DNA from: Bacteroidaceae bacterium
GTDB taxonomy: Bacteria; Bacteroidota; Bacteroidia; Bacteroidales; Bacteroidaceae
Assembly (NCBI GenBank): GCA_017483605.1
Contig: JAFUWG010000020.1
Location: 1-37,239 of the forward strand
DNA: 37,239 nt
Direction of reading: 5' to 3'
The notes beneath the pieces are model-generated. The model made no database searches. It saw only the letters and a list, made by a program, of their open reading frames with translations, and had not been told where the DNA came from. Each line of letters opens with the position of its first letter. Within the stretch, counting starts at the first letter, position 1. The translations under genes were made by a program, and so were the position numbers. Of this stretch, positions 16,979 through 25,547 are shown in pieces.

Positions 16979-17047
16979 GTGCTCCACTCCGTTCAACCGA
17001 AGTGCTCCACTCCGACCCTTCGATGTGCTCCACTCCGATTTTGGGAT
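16979..17047. repeat. Tandem repeat, three exact 13-bp cores at 23-bp period
   Basis: GTGCTCCACTCCG occurs at 16979-16991, 17002-17014 and 17025-17037, each followed by 10 variable bases. A truncated start (GCTCTCAG) follows. The repeat fills most of the 107-base gap between the SGNH hydrolase and ribE. Period 23 equals that of the arrays near 8.2, 9.5 and 37.1 kb, although the unit sequence is different. Confidence 0.85.
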
Positions 17048-17051
17048 GCTC

Positions 17052-17654
17052 TCAGTTGAAAGATTGAAGACGTGCGATATACTTGCCGATGATGTCAAAC
17101 TCAAGGTTCACCTTCGTTCCCACTTCTATTTGATGGAAGTTCGTGTTGTCGTAGGTGTAGGGAATGATGTTCACCTCAAAACTATCGTCTTGCGAGTTGC
17201 ACACCGTCAAACTCACTCCATTCACGGTGACGCTGCCTTTATCGACCGTCATGTAACCCTTTTTCGCCATTTCCTTGTCGAAAAGGTATTTGAACGTGAA
17301 GGTATAACTGCCCTGCTGGTCTTTCTTTTCCACACAAATGGCTGTCTGGTCAACATGTCCCTGCACGATGTGTCCATCCAAACGGCCGTTCATTCTCATC
17401 GAGCGTTCCACATTCACCTTGTCACCCACTTTCAGCAACCCGAGATTGCTTCTGTCGAGCGTTTCCTTCATGGCGGTCACCACATACTTCCCATCAAAAA
17501 TCTTCACCACCGTCAGGCAGACACCATTGTGGGCAACACTCTGATCTATCTTCAATTCATCCACAAAAGAACAGGTCAACGTGAAATGCACATTCTCCTT
17601 TTCTTTCTCAATTGCCACGACCGTAGCAAACTCTTCAACGATTCCGCTAAACAT
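17052..17654 (-). CDS. ribE: Riboflavin synthase, alpha subunit
   Basis: 200 residues. Makes riboflavin by dismutation of two 6,7-dimethyl-8-ribityllumazine molecules. It shows the typical two lumazine-binding barrels: repeat 1 begins MFSGIVEEFATVV with HNGVCLTVV, repeat 2 has GHIVQGHVDQTA, MTVDKGSVTVNGVSLTV and PYTYDNTNF. Length and ends are normal. It has its own promoter (17683-17713), divergent from the lipoprotein operon. No FMN riboswitch is seen in the short leader, and no other riboflavin genes lie in the window. Confidence 0.96.
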   Translation of the reverse strand: MFSGIVEEFATVVAIEKEKENVHFTLTCSFVDELKIDQSVAHNGVCLTVVKIFDGKYVVTAMKETLDRSNLGLLKVGDKVNVERSMRMNGRLDGHIVQGHVDQTAICVEKKDQQGSYTFTFKYLFDKEMAKKGYMTVDKGSVTVNGVSLTVCNSQDDSFEVNIIPYTYDNTNFHQIEVGTKVNLEFDIIGKYIARLQSFN

Positions 17655-17682
17655 AACTTCTAATAATTATTAAATATGTGTG

Positions 17683-17713
17683 CAAAGATACGGCTTATTT
17701 CAAAAAGATTCAA
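17683..17713 (-). promoter_or_regulatory. Promoter of ribE
   Basis: Minus strand TTG at 17713-17711, 20-base spacer, TATCTTTG at 17690-17683; the start codon is 29 bases downstream. Its -33 box directly abuts the -7 element of the divergent lipoprotein promoter. Confidence 0.7.
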
Positions 17714-17721
17714 TACCTTTG
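17714..17721 (+). promoter_or_regulatory. Candidate -7 element of the lipoprotein-GH51-CE2 operon
   Basis: TACCTTTG fits TAnnTTTG and lies 44 bases before the ATG at 17766. No good -33 match is seen at the expected distance, which may mean the promoter needs an activator. Confidence 0.55.
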
Positions 17722-17765
17722 CAAAAAAATATGATTCAAGACCTATAAAAAACAACCCAAAAACA

Positions 17766-18182
17766 ATGAAAAAGAAGATATTTTCACTTGCAACAATCAT
17801 TCTTGCTTCATGTGCAGCCTTTGTCAGTTGTGACAATGATGACGACACGACATCCAAACTCCCCGTCTTTGAGAAACTGACCATCTCGCCAGCCACTGTC
17901 TCTCCTGGCGACACGCTGACCGCCACACTCACATTTAGCGACAGCGGAAGTTACATCAAAGGTACCTATAAGTATTCAACAAAGCCCGCAGCGAAATCAG
18001 GAGAATTTGAGTGCGGCAGTTCTCAATCGTCCTATTCATTCTGGTTTATTGCCCCAGACTCCGCAGCCACTTACACAATGACCATCACACCAAAGACAGT
18101 GGCAGCCTATGCAGGCAAAAACCTCTTTCTCGACCCTGCTCCAATGGGCACCGTTTCAACCACTTTTACTGTAAACCCATAA
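17766..18182 (+). CDS. Small surface lipoprotein of unknown function
   Basis: 138 residues. The ATG at 17766 is chosen because it begins a lipoprotein signal peptide (MKKKIFSLATIILASCAAFVSC, lipid-bearing Cys22) and lies just downstream of the promoter; an earlier ATG at 17676 is upstream of it. CDNDDD directly after the cysteine resembles the Bacteroidetes lipoprotein export signal, pointing to the cell surface. The rest is an Ig-like beta-sandwich by appearance (LTISPATVSPGDTLTATLTF ... YTMTITP), about 110 residues, possibly a calycin- or Fn3-like binding module. It is 14 bases upstream of the GH51 gene and should be cotranscribed, so it may help hold or recognise arabinose-containing glycans, but nothing proves binding. 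Confidence 0.85.
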   Translation: MKKKIFSLATIILASCAAFVSCDNDDDTTSKLPVFEKLTISPATVSPGDTLTATLTFSDSGSYIKGTYKYSTKPAAKSGEFECGSSQSSYSFWFIAPDSAATYTMTITPKTVAAYAGKNLFLDPAPMGTVSTTFTVNP

Positions 18183-18196
18183 AATCCGTCTGACCC

Positions 18197-20629
18197 ATGA
18201 AGCACCTGTTTCTTTCCACATGCCTTGCGGCATTGACGCTGCCAGCATTTGCCAATCATCCCGATTCCGTGTATGTACGCCCCGACGTGCAGAACGGAAC
18301 TCGCGACTTCCAAATCGCCTATTCCGTTGACCAAAAACACTGGACACACGTCTTCTGCAACCTCTTCGAGAGCGACTACGGCCCTTGGGGAAGCGAGAAA
18401 AAGTTGTATTACCCGGTTCTTTCCTTCGATGGCAAAGAGTATCATGCGACGTTCATTCCCAATCCGAAACATCCGCAGATAGCCGTGACTCGTTCGGACA
18501 ATTTCACGCTCTGGAAGCCTCAAGATTATCCCTATCTGTCAGAAAGCGAGTTCCAGCAAGTGCTTGCCAAACAGCAAAAAGCATCAGAGAACAATGTCAT
18601 CCGCATTCCCTATGCTGGACTTCAAAACCTGCTGACCAAGAAGCGATTGGCTGACCAAAACGGAGCATGGGAGCGTGAAAACTTCATGGAAACAGGCAAG
18701 GCAATCGCCCAAAAGGAGGGCGACATCACCGCCTCCCTGTCCATCAACTGGAATGACCGTAAAGCCATCTCTCCCAACCTCATGGGCATCTTCTTCGAGG
18801 ACATCAGTTATGCTGCCGACGGCGGCTTATATGCCGAACTCATTCAGAATCGCGACTTTGAATATACCGCCGACGACAACCGTCGTGCCCAATGGAACGC
18901 ACAGACAGCATGGAAACTGGAAGGCGAAGGCACCACATGGAGCATCGCCACCGAGAGCCCCATCCATCCCAACAACGCCCACTATGCCGTGCTCACCACG
19001 ATAAAAGCAGGTGGCCGACTCATCAACGAAGGTTGGGATGGCATCACCCTTCAGAAAGGCAAGAAATACAACCTTTCCCTCTTCACCCGAGGCAACGGCT
19101 CGCTCAAAATTTCTCTTGTCAGCAACGGCTCTTCCATCGCCACCACCACGGTGAAAGCCTCCCAAGAATGGAAACAGCAGAAAACAGTATTAACCCCCTC
19201 TGCATCAGCAGACAAAGCAACTTTGGTGATAGAGCCACTTCAACCCACCACTATCAGCATTGACTTCATTTCCCTCTTCCCGCAAGAGACCTTCAAGGGA
19301 CATCCCAACGGTCTTCGCAAGGACCTTGCCGAAGTGATTGCCGACCTCCATCCTCACTTCGTCCGTTTCCCTGGCGGATGTGCCACTCATGGTCAAGGTA
19401 TCGACAACATCTACCACTGGCAAGCCACCGTCGGCGACCTGTGGGAACGTCAACCTGACCTCAACATCTGGAACTATCATCAGACACGCGGACTCGGCTT
19501 CTATGAATATTTCCAGTTCTGCGAAGACATCGGTGCCGAACCGCTCCCTGTGCTGGCAGCAGGCGTTCCATGCCAAAACTCGTGGAAAGGCGGTAACGGT
19601 CAGCAAGGTGGTATCCCCTTCGAGAAAGACCTGAACGGCAAACCATCCCCTTACACCTACAACGGCAAACCGCTCACCATGGAGAGTTACCTGCAAGAAC
19701 TCATCGACCTCATCGAGTGGGCAAACGGCGATGCGAAGACCTCCGAGTTGGCAAAAATCCGTGCCAAGGCTGGACATCCTAAGCCATTCAATCTCAAGTT
19801 TCTCGGCATCGGCAACGAAGACCTCATCGGCGACACATTCCTGGAGCGTTACCGTTTCCTCATTGAAGGCGTGAAGAAAGCCCATCCAGAAATTACCATT
19901 GTCGGCACCGTAGGTCCCTTCTGGGAAGGTAGCGACTACGAATATGGATGGAAAGAGGCAAAGGAGAAAAACATCGACATCGTGGATGAACACTACTATA
20001 ACTCCATCGGCTGGTACTTCCACCACCGCGACTACTACGACAACTACGACCGCAACGGCACCAAAGTCTATCTGGGCGAATGGGCATCGAAGGGCAACAA
20101 GGTGGAGAATGCCCTTATCGAAGCAGCCTATCTGACCAACGTGGAACGCAATGCCGACGTGGTGGTCATGTCGTCCTACGCCCCTCTGCTCGCCAAGAAG
20201 GGACACACCAACTGGAACCCCGACCTCATCTATTTTGACAATACCAGCATCAGCCCCACCTTCAACTACTATGTGCAGCGTGCTTTCGGACAGAATGCAG
20301 GTGATGAATACATCTATTCAGACTTAAAAGTCGAGGGTGGCAGACAAATTGAAGAAGGCATCGACAAATCCGTGGTTGTCGACAGCAAGACTGGTGACAT
20401 CATCATCAAGATTGTCAGCCTGTTACCCAAGGATTCAAAGATGAATATCGACCTCGACGCTGAACAGTTGAAAGGCTACAGCACCACAGCAGAACGCCTC
20501 TGCATGACAAAGGAAGACACATCGTGGGATGTCAAACCGAAGTCAGACACCCTCAGCAGCAATTACGCCGTTACGCTTCCCGCTTATTCTTTCACGGTCA
20601 TCAGAATCAAAAAGAGCCAGAAGAAATGA
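18197..20629 (+). CDS. Secreted alpha-L-arabinofuranosidase, GH51-type
   Basis: 810 residues with signal peptide MKHLFLSTCLAALTLPAFA. The N-terminal region (about 20-160) is extra and resembles the end of a glycosidase accessory domain (SVYVRPDVQNGTRDFQIAYS). A CBM4_9-like beta-sandwich (about 190-370) and the catalytic TIM barrel (from about 380) follow. Catalytic residues are the acid/base E541 in LGIGNED and the nucleophile E628 in VYLGEWAS; other GH51 marks are NLMGIFFEDISYAADGGLYA, HFVRFPGGC and DEHYYN. The C-terminal beta domain ends in FTVIRIKK. Such enzymes remove arabinofuranose side chains from arabinoxylan or arabinan. The stop overlaps the CE2 esterase start (ATGA). Confidence 0.94.
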   Translation: MKHLFLSTCLAALTLPAFANHPDSVYVRPDVQNGTRDFQIAYSVDQKHWTHVFCNLFESDYGPWGSEKKLYYPVLSFDGKEYHATFIPNPKHPQIAVTRSDNFTLWKPQDYPYLSESEFQQVLAKQQKASENNVIRIPYAGLQNLLTKKRLADQNGAWERENFMETGKAIAQKEGDITASLSINWNDRKAISPNLMGIFFEDISYAADGGLYAELIQNRDFEYTADDNRRAQWNAQTAWKLEGEGTTWSIATESPIHPNNAHYAVLTTIKAGGRLINEGWDGITLQKGKKYNLSLFTRGNGSLKISLVSNGSSIATTTVKASQEWKQQKTVLTPSASADKATLVIEPLQPTTISIDFISLFPQETFKGHPNGLRKDLAEVIADLHPHFVRFPGGCATHGQGIDNIYHWQATVGDLWERQPDLNIWNYHQTRGLGFYEYFQFCEDIGAEPLPVLAAGVPCQNSWKGGNGQQGGIPFEKDLNGKPSPYTYNGKPLTMESYLQELIDLIEWANGDAKTSELAKIRAKAGHPKPFNLKFLGIGNEDLIGDTFLERYRFLIEGVKKAHPEITIVGTVGPFWEGSDYEYGWKEAKEKNIDIVDEHYYNSIGWYFHHRDYYDNYDRNGTKVYLGEWASKGNKVENALIEAAYLTNVERNADVVVMSSYAPLLAKKGHTNWNPDLIYFDNTSISPTFNYYVQRAFGQNAGDEYIYSDLKVEGGRQIEEGIDKSVVVDSKTGDIIIKIVSLLPKDSKMNIDLDAEQLKGYSTTAERLCMTKEDTSWDVKPKSDTLSSNYAVTLPAYSFTVIRIKKSQKK

Positions 20630-21714
20630 GACGATTTTTCATTCTGTGTTGTACATGTGCCAGCCTCTGTGCCAACGCCCAGACGCTCACACCCAAAGGC
20701 ACGGTTATCAAGCCGACCGACACACACATTCAATACATAGGACGCATCGAGGACAGCAACCCCGAGCGTCCTGCGTTCACCTTTCCTGGTGTACAAATCA
20801 GAAGCGGATTCACTGGCACCTCCATCAAGATGCTTGCCAAGCCCAACAGCGGTTACTTCATGGCACAGATTGACGAGGGGGAAGCGTTCAAGGTTTCTTT
20901 CAACAACACCGCCGACTCCATCGTTACCCTCGCCACCGCCCTGCCCGATGCCACCCATCAAGTCATGGTGATGTACGTAAGCGAAGGCTACGACCGCCTG
21001 CCAGAGTTTCGAGGCTTTATCGTCGACGAAGGTAAGTCGCTTGCACCTGCCACTCCCATGCCCGACCGCCGCATCGAATTTATCGGCAACAGTATCACGT
21101 GCGGTTATGGTGTGGAAGCACTCGAAGCCAGTGCCCCTTATCGGGAGGAAACCGCCAATCACTACTACACATACGCGGCTCGCACCGCCCGTAACCTGAA
21201 CGCACAGAGTCTGGTGGTGGCAAGGAGCGGCATCGGCGTATATCGCAACTACAACGGTCCTCGCACGGGCGACAAGATGAACATGAACACGGAGTATCCC
21301 CACACATTATTATATAATAAGAACTACCAGTGGGACTTCGCACGCTACACGCCTCATGTCGTCTGCATCAATCTGGGGACGAATGACACCTCCACCGACG
21401 GTGCCGACCCCAAACTGCTGCAGCAAGGCTACAAAAACCTCTATCAGCAGGTGCGTTCCCACTATCCCGAAGCAAAAATCGTCTTTCTTTGCGGAAGCAT
21501 GATGAACGGGAAAGCCCTCGACGTGGCAAAAAAAGCGATGGACACCGCCACTGAGCAAGCCCACAAACAAGGGGACAACGAAGTCTATCGTTTCGACTTC
21601 ACTCCACAAAACGGCGACCTTGGCTATGGGGCCTCATGGCACCCGTCTTACCTCCAACAAGAGAAGATGGCAAACGAACTCACCGCCTACCTCCGCCAAC
21701 TGATGCAGTGGTGA
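20626..21714 (+). CDS. Secreted carbohydrate esterase, CE2-type SGNH acetylesterase
   Basis: 362 residues from the ATG at 20626, which overlaps the GH51 stop; a signal peptide starts there (MRRFFILCCTCASLCANA). An N-terminal jelly-roll (about 25-140: RIEDSNPERPAFTFPGVQI) precedes the SGNH domain, an arrangement typical of CE2 acetyl-xylan/mannan esterases. Nucleophile S156 lies in FIGNSITCGYG; further blocks are ARSGIG, CINLGTNDT and the histidine in GASWHPS near the end. It should remove acetyl groups from xylan, which fits its coupling to an arabinofuranosidase: the two would clear side groups so that a xylanase can act. Confidence 0.9.
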   Translation: MRRFFILCCTCASLCANAQTLTPKGTVIKPTDTHIQYIGRIEDSNPERPAFTFPGVQIRSGFTGTSIKMLAKPNSGYFMAQIDEGEAFKVSFNNTADSIVTLATALPDATHQVMVMYVSEGYDRLPEFRGFIVDEGKSLAPATPMPDRRIEFIGNSITCGYGVEALEASAPYREETANHYYTYAARTARNLNAQSLVVARSGIGVYRNYNGPRTGDKMNMNTEYPHTLLYNKNYQWDFARYTPHVVCINLGTNDTSTDGADPKLLQQGYKNLYQQVRSHYPEAKIVFLCGSMMNGKALDVAKKAMDTATEQAHKQGDNEVYRFDFTPQNGDLGYGASWHPSYLQQEKMANELTAYLRQLMQW

Positions 21715-21725
21715 GCACTAGTTGA

Positions 21726-21803
21726 TACCTCGATACGTATGAATTCATGCACGGGAATTAAATGAATACAAATCCCGTGCATAAATTCATACGTATCGAG
21801 GTA
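21726..21803. repeat. Long hairpin: 31-bp inverted repeat with one mismatch
   Basis: Arms 21726-21756 and 21773-21803 (TACCTCGATACGTATGAATT / AATTCATACGTATCGAGGTA at the outer part, CACGGGA / TCCCGTG at the inner end) flank a 16-base AT-rich loop. It starts 11 bases past the CE2 stop. No T-run follows, so it is not a classic terminator, though it may stop or protect the transcript. Confidence 0.85.
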
Positions 21804-21891
21804 AGGACACTCACCCTTTAGAATTATATTCGTCTGAAAGACACGAACAAAAGGCTTTTTCGCTGCTTATTATCACTTTTTCCGCCAAAAC

Positions 21892-21923
21892 TTTGACTTT
21901 TTCCAAAAATCATCGTAAATTTG
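21892..21923 (+). promoter_or_regulatory. Promoter of thrS operon
   Basis: TTTG at 21892-21895, 20-base spacer, TAAATTTG at 21916-21923: an excellent Bacteroidetes promoter. It lies 35 bases before the thrS ATG and rules out the further-upstream in-frame ATG at 21893. Confidence 0.88.
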
Positions 21924-21958
21924 CAAGATTTTTGACGATTTTACAAAAAAGACTTATC

Positions 21959-23902
21959 ATGATAAAGATTACTTTTCCAGACAATTCGGTGCGTGAGTAT
22001 GAGGCTGGCGTAACCGGTTTAGAGATTGCCGAGAGCATCAGCCAACGTCTGGCACAAGACGTGATTGCCTGTGGTGTGAACGGCGAAACGACAGAGTTGA
22101 ACCGCCCCATCAATAAGGACGCAACCATCGCACTCTATAAGTTTGAGGATGCAGAGGGCAAGCACGCCTTCTGGCACACTTCTGCCCACCTGATGGCAGA
22201 GGCCATTGAAGAGTTGTGGCCAGGCACTCAGTTCGGTATCGGCCCTGCCATCGAGAATGGTTTCTACTATGACGTGATGCCACCCGAGGGCGTGAAACTG
22301 AGCGATGCCGACTTCCCCAAGATTGAGAAGAAAATGCAGGAACTGCAGCAGAAAAAGGAAGCGTTGGTACGCAAGGACATCTCGAAGAAGGATGTGATGG
22401 AACTGTTCGCTTCGAAAGGACAAAGTTACAAGAACGAACTGATTGCAGAACTGGAGGACGGAAAGATTACGACTTATACACAGGGCAATTACATCGACCT
22501 CTGTAAAGGTCCACACTTGATGACCACCGCCCCCATCAAGGCATTCAAGTTGCTTTCGTTGGCTGCCGCCTACTGGCGTGGCGACGAGAAGCGTCCGATG
22601 ATGACCCGCATCTATGGTATATCCTTCCCCAAGAAGAAGATGCTCGACGAATATCTGGTGGCACTCGAAGAGGCAAAGAAACGTGACCACCGCAAGATTG
22701 GCAAGGAGATGGAACTCTTCATGTTCTCCGACCGTGTAGGCAAGGGCTTGCCCATGTGGTTGCCAAAGGGAACAGCCGTTCGTCTCCGTTTGCAGGACTT
22801 CTTGCGTAAAATCCAGAAGCGTTATGGTTATCAGGAGGTTATCACTCCGCACATTGGCGGAAAGAACCTCTATGTGACTTCTGGTCACTATGCACATTAT
22901 GGAAAGGATTCATTCCAGCCAATCCACACACCCGAAGAAGGCGAAGAGTATCTGCTCAAGCCAATGAACTGCCCTCACCACTGCGAAATCTTCGCTTGGC
23001 AGCCACGTTCCTACAAAGACCTGCCATTCCGCTGTGCAGAGTTCGGCACCGTGTACCGTTATGAGCAGTCGGGCGAGTTGCACGGATTGACCCGTGTGCG
23101 TTCGTTCACTCAGGACGATGCCCACATCTTCTGCCGCCCCGATCAGGTGAAGGATGAGTTCCTGCGTGTGATGGACATCATCAACATCATCTTCAAGGCA
23201 CTTGACTTCAAGGATTTCGAGGCACAGATTTCGCTTCGTGACCCAGAGGACAAAGAGAAGTACATCGGCACAGATGAGGTGTGGGAACAGGCACAGAACG
23301 CCATCATCGAGGCTTGTGCAGAGAAGGGACTTCCCACTCGCACCGAGTTGGGTGAGGCTGCCTTCTATGGCCCAAAACTCGACTTCATGATTAAGGATGC
23401 ACTGGGTCGCCGTTGGCAGTTGGGTACCATTCAGGTGGACTACAACCTGCCCGAGCGTTTCCAACTGGAATATACTGGTGCCGACAACCAGAAGCACCGC
23501 CCTGTGATGATTCACCGTGCCCCATTTGGTTCGATGGAGCGTTTCATTGCCGTACTCATCGAGCATACAGCAGGTCACTTCCCACTCTGGCTCACTCCAG
23601 ACCAGGTGGTTGTCCTTCCTATCTCGGAGAAGTTTAACGACTATGCACAGAAGGTAGCAGAACAACTCAATGTAGAAGACGTGCGTACTATCGTGGACTT
23701 GCGTAACGAAAAAATCGGCAGAAAGATTCGCGACAACGAAATCAAGCACATCCCATACTTGCTGATTGTGGGCGAAAAAGAGGCTGCCGATGGCACCGTA
23801 AACGTCAGAAAACAAGGCACTCAGCAGCAAGAAACGATGAAAATTGAGGATTTTGCAAAGAAAATCCAAGAAGAAGTTCGTCAAATGACAGAAAATTTCT
23901 AA
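21959..23902 (+). CDS. thrS: Threonyl-tRNA synthetase
   Basis: 647 residues, close to E. coli ThrRS (642). Domains in order: TGS (1-62, [17 protein letters not shown]), the editing domain with the [10 protein letters not shown] zinc/hydrolysis motif, the class II core (motif 2 [20 protein letters not shown] and the following DDAHIFC, motif 3 near [16 protein letters not shown]; the zinc-binding NCPHHCEIF is present), and the C-terminal anticodon-binding domain ([16 protein letters not shown]). The start is placed at MIKITF because the promoter lies between this ATG and the upstream one. It is the first gene of a translation operon with infC, rpmI and rplT, an order conserved widely. Confidence 0.98.
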   Translation: MIKITFPDNSVREYEAGVTGLEIAESISQRLAQDVIACGVNGETTELNRPINKDATIALYKFEDAEGKHAFWHTSAHLMAEAIEELWPGTQFGIGPAIENGFYYDVMPPEGVKLSDADFPKIEKKMQELQQKKEALVRKDISKKDVMELFASKGQSYKNELIAELEDGKITTYTQGNYIDLCKGPHLMTTAPIKAFKLLSLAAAYWRGDEKRPMMTRIYGISFPKKKMLDEYLVALEEAKKRDHRKIGKEMELFMFSDRVGKGLPMWLPKGTAVRLRLQDFLRKIQKRYGYQEVITPHIGGKNLYVTSGHYAHYGKDSFQPIHTPEEGEEYLLKPMNCPHHCEIFAWQPRSYKDLPFRCAEFGTVYRYEQSGELHGLTRVRSFTQDDAHIFCRPDQVKDEFLRVMDIINIIFKALDFKDFEAQISLRDPEDKEKYIGTDEVWEQAQNAIIEACAEKGLPTRTELGEAAFYGPKLDFMIKDALGRRWQLGTIQVDYNLPERFQLEYTGADNQKHRPVMIHRAPFGSMERFIAVLIEHTAGHFPLWLTPDQVVVLPISEKFNDYAQKVAEQLNVEDVRTIVDLRNEKIGRKIRDNEIKHIPYLLIVGEKEAADGTVNVRKQGTQQQETMKIEDFAKKIQEEVRQMTENF

Positions 23903-23907
23903 CTTTG
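23877..23907 (+). promoter_or_regulatory. Candidate internal promoter for infC-rpmI-rplT
   Basis: TTCG at 23877-23880, 19-base spacer, TAACTTTG at 23900-23907; the -7 box overlaps the thrS stop codon. This would let infC and the ribosomal protein genes be expressed independently of thrS. Confidence 0.55.
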
Positions 23908-23981
23908 CAGCCGAATTGAGTAAAAAACAAAAACTTAACTAAAACATACCGAGGAAATAAACCCAGATCAACCCAACTTGA

Positions 23982-24659
23982 ATGAAAGGTGACAACAAAA
24001 AACAGCAGTACAGAATCAACGAACAGATTCGTGTGCCAGAAGTGAGAATTGTAGGCGAAGACATTGAGTCCGCCGTCATGCCAACCCGCAACGCTCTGCG
24101 TCTTGCAGAAGACAAAGGAGTAGATCTCGTTGAAATTTCTCCAAATGCTCAACCTCCGGTATGTCGACTCATCGACTACTCTAAGTTCCTCTATCAGCAG
24201 AAGAAGAAAGCAAAGGAACTGAAAGCCAAGCAGGTGAAAGTCGAAGTGAAGGAAATTCGTTTTGGACCTCAGACGGGCGAAGCCGACTATGCATTCAAAC
24301 TGAAACATGCCCAAGAGTTTTTGACCGACGGCAACAAGGTGAAAGCATACGTGTTCTTCAAAGGACGTTCCATCGTCTTCAAAGAACAAGGCGAAGTGCT
24401 CCTCCTCCGTTTTGCCAACGACCTTGAAGAACTTGCAAAGGTAGAGAGTATGCCATCACTCGAAGGCAAAAAGATGTTCCTCACCCTCGCTCCCAAGAAA
24501 GCCGGTGCTCCTAAAAAGAGCCAGCAAAGACGAGACAACGAGGCTGCTGAAGCACAGGCAAAGGCTGAAGCCAAAGCCCGCGAAGAAGCAGAAGGACCCA
24601 ACCCAAACAGCCCATTCGCAGGCTTGGCAGAGAAACTGGCAGCCAAGGAAGAGGAATAA
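23982..24659 (+). CDS. infC: Translation initiation factor IF-3
   Basis: 225 residues, starting with ATG (not the rare AUU used in enterobacteria). The N-domain motif [18 protein letters not shown], the linker [19 protein letters not shown] and the C-domain [20 protein letters not shown] mark IF-3, which binds the 30S subunit and checks the start codon. The C-terminus carries about 45 extra Ala/Lys/Glu-rich residues ([20 protein letters not shown]...) beyond the E. coli length of 180. The first gene downstream is rpmI, 82 bases away. Confidence 0.97.
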   Translation: MKGDNKKQQYRINEQIRVPEVRIVGEDIESAVMPTRNALRLAEDKGVDLVEISPNAQPPVCRLIDYSKFLYQQKKKAKELKAKQVKVEVKEIRFGPQTGEADYAFKLKHAQEFLTDGNKVKAYVFFKGRSIVFKEQGEVLLLRFANDLEELAKVESMPSLEGKKMFLTLAPKKAGAPKKSQQRRDNEAAEAQAKAEAKAREEAEGPNPNSPFAGLAEKLAAKEEE

Positions 24660-24677
24660 GAACAAAGTAAAAAAGAA

Positions 24678-24709
24678 GTGCGTAACGCCTTGGTATATGC
24701 GTTGCCACA
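24678..24709 (+). promoter_or_regulatory. Hairpin in the infC-rpmI spacer (candidate ribosomal-protein leader)
   Basis: GTGCGTAACGC (24678-24688) can pair imperfectly with GCGTTGCCACA (24699-24709), giving a stem with a 10-base loop, 32 bases before the rpmI ATG. No T-run. It may be a control site for L35/L20 but this is inference from position. Confidence 0.3.
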
Positions 24710-24741
24710 CATTATTAATAATAATTAAAACTATCAAAAAA

Positions 24742-24939
24742 ATGCCAAAAGTTAAAACTAAAGCCGCTGCAAAGAAGCGTTTTGTGCTTACTGGAACAGG
24801 AAAGATTAAGCGTCAGCATGCTTATCACAGTCACATCTTGACAAAGAAGACTAAGAAGCAGAAGAGAAATCTCGACCACAGCACGATTGTCGTAAAGGCA
24901 AATCGTAAGCAGGTTCGCGACTGCCTCTGCCTCCGCTAA
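24742..24939 (+). CDS. rpmI: 50S ribosomal protein L35
   Basis: 65 residues, [20 protein letters not shown], then [20 protein letters not shown], the standard bL35 pattern. The ATG at 24742 is preceded by the A-rich tract usual for Bacteroidetes starts; a longer in-frame opening runs out of frame through infC and is not real. It lies between infC and rplT, the conserved order. Confidence 0.97.
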   Translation: MPKVKTKAAAKKRFVLTGTGKIKRQHAYHSHILTKKTKKQKRNLDHSTIVVKANRKQVRDCLCLR

Positions 24940-25038
24940 TCACATCCTTTTGTGACAATCACTTTTTTAGAAAGCCAAACGTCACAAGTTCGAGAGAACA
25001 TTTATCAGTAAGAATTTAACTAAAAGTTTAACCGAATT

Positions 25039-25074
25039 GTTAGCCCAGAAAGAACGTAAAAAGACGTCGCTAAC
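25039..25074 (+). promoter_or_regulatory. Hairpin in the rpmI-rplT spacer (candidate L20 control site)
   Basis: The spacer is 156 bases, long for this operon. GTTAGC (25039-25044) pairs with GCTAAC (25069-25074) and inside them ACGT (25054-25057) pairs with ACGT (25064-25067). The structure ends 21 bases before the rplT start. L20 autoregulation through leader RNA is known in other bacteria; its use here is inference. Confidence 0.3.
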
Positions 25075-25095
25075 ATTCAAAAAGAAAACAAAACT

Positions 25096-25440
25096 ATGCC
25101 AAGATCAGTAAATCATGTTGCATCACGCGCTCGCCGCAAGAAGATTCTGAAGCGCGTAAAAGGTCAGTTCGGTGCTCGCAAGAACGTCTGGACCGTTGCT
25201 AAAAACGCCTATGAGAAAGGCCTCACCTACGCATTTGCAGACCGTCGTCGCAAGAAGCGTGAGTTCCGTGCTCTCTGGATTCAGCGTATCAACGCAGCAG
25301 CCCGTGCCGAGGGTCTTTCCTACTCTCAGTTCATCGGCGCTCTCCACAAGGCAGGCATCGACCTCAACCGTAAGACTCTTGCTTACCTCGCAGTACACAA
25401 CGCAGAGGCATTCAAGGCTATCGTTGAGAAGGTAAAGTAA
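25096..25440 (+). CDS. rplT: 50S ribosomal protein L20
   Basis: 114 residues, [20 protein letters not shown], then the long basic helix with [20 protein letters not shown] and the globular end [17 protein letters not shown]. It is a full-length bL20, an early assembly protein of the large subunit. Followed by a terminator at 25462. Confidence 0.98.
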   Translation: MPRSVNHVASRARRKKILKRVKGQFGARKNVWTVAKNAYEKGLTYAFADRRRKKREFRALWIQRINAAARAEGLSYSQFIGALHKAGIDLNRKTLAYLAVHNAEAFKAIVEKVK

Positions 25441-25461
25441 ATCAACATTAGTTACTAAAAT

Positions 25462-25495
25462 AAAGCATCTTTCTCATGCGGAAAGGTGCTTTTAT
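25462..25495 (+). terminator. Intrinsic terminator after rplT
   Basis: AAAGCATCTTTC / GAAAGGTGCTTT (25462-25473 with 25481-25492), 7-base loop, with TTTTATT at its end. One G-T wobble. It contains the ATG at 25476, which is thus not the start of fabD. Confidence 0.8.
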
Positions 25496-25547
25496 TCTTC
25501 AACAGAGCCGCAATCCGATTGGGGCTCACTCAAAAAACACTAAAGAC

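Noticed and set aside
17655-17682. FMN riboswitch upstream of ribE
   Set aside because: The leader is under 30 bases, far too short for the RFN element.
17660-17932. Minus-strand open frame of 90 codons
   Set aside because: Overlaps both divergent promoters and the lipoprotein start; the plus-strand lipoprotein has a clear signal peptide and lipobox.
19205-20206. Minus-strand open frame of 333 codons
   Set aside because: Antisense shadow of the GH51 gene, whose catalytic motifs are intact on the plus strand.
22019-23884. Two long minus-strand open frames (292 and 324 codons)
   Set aside because: Antisense to thrS with no independent signs of a gene.
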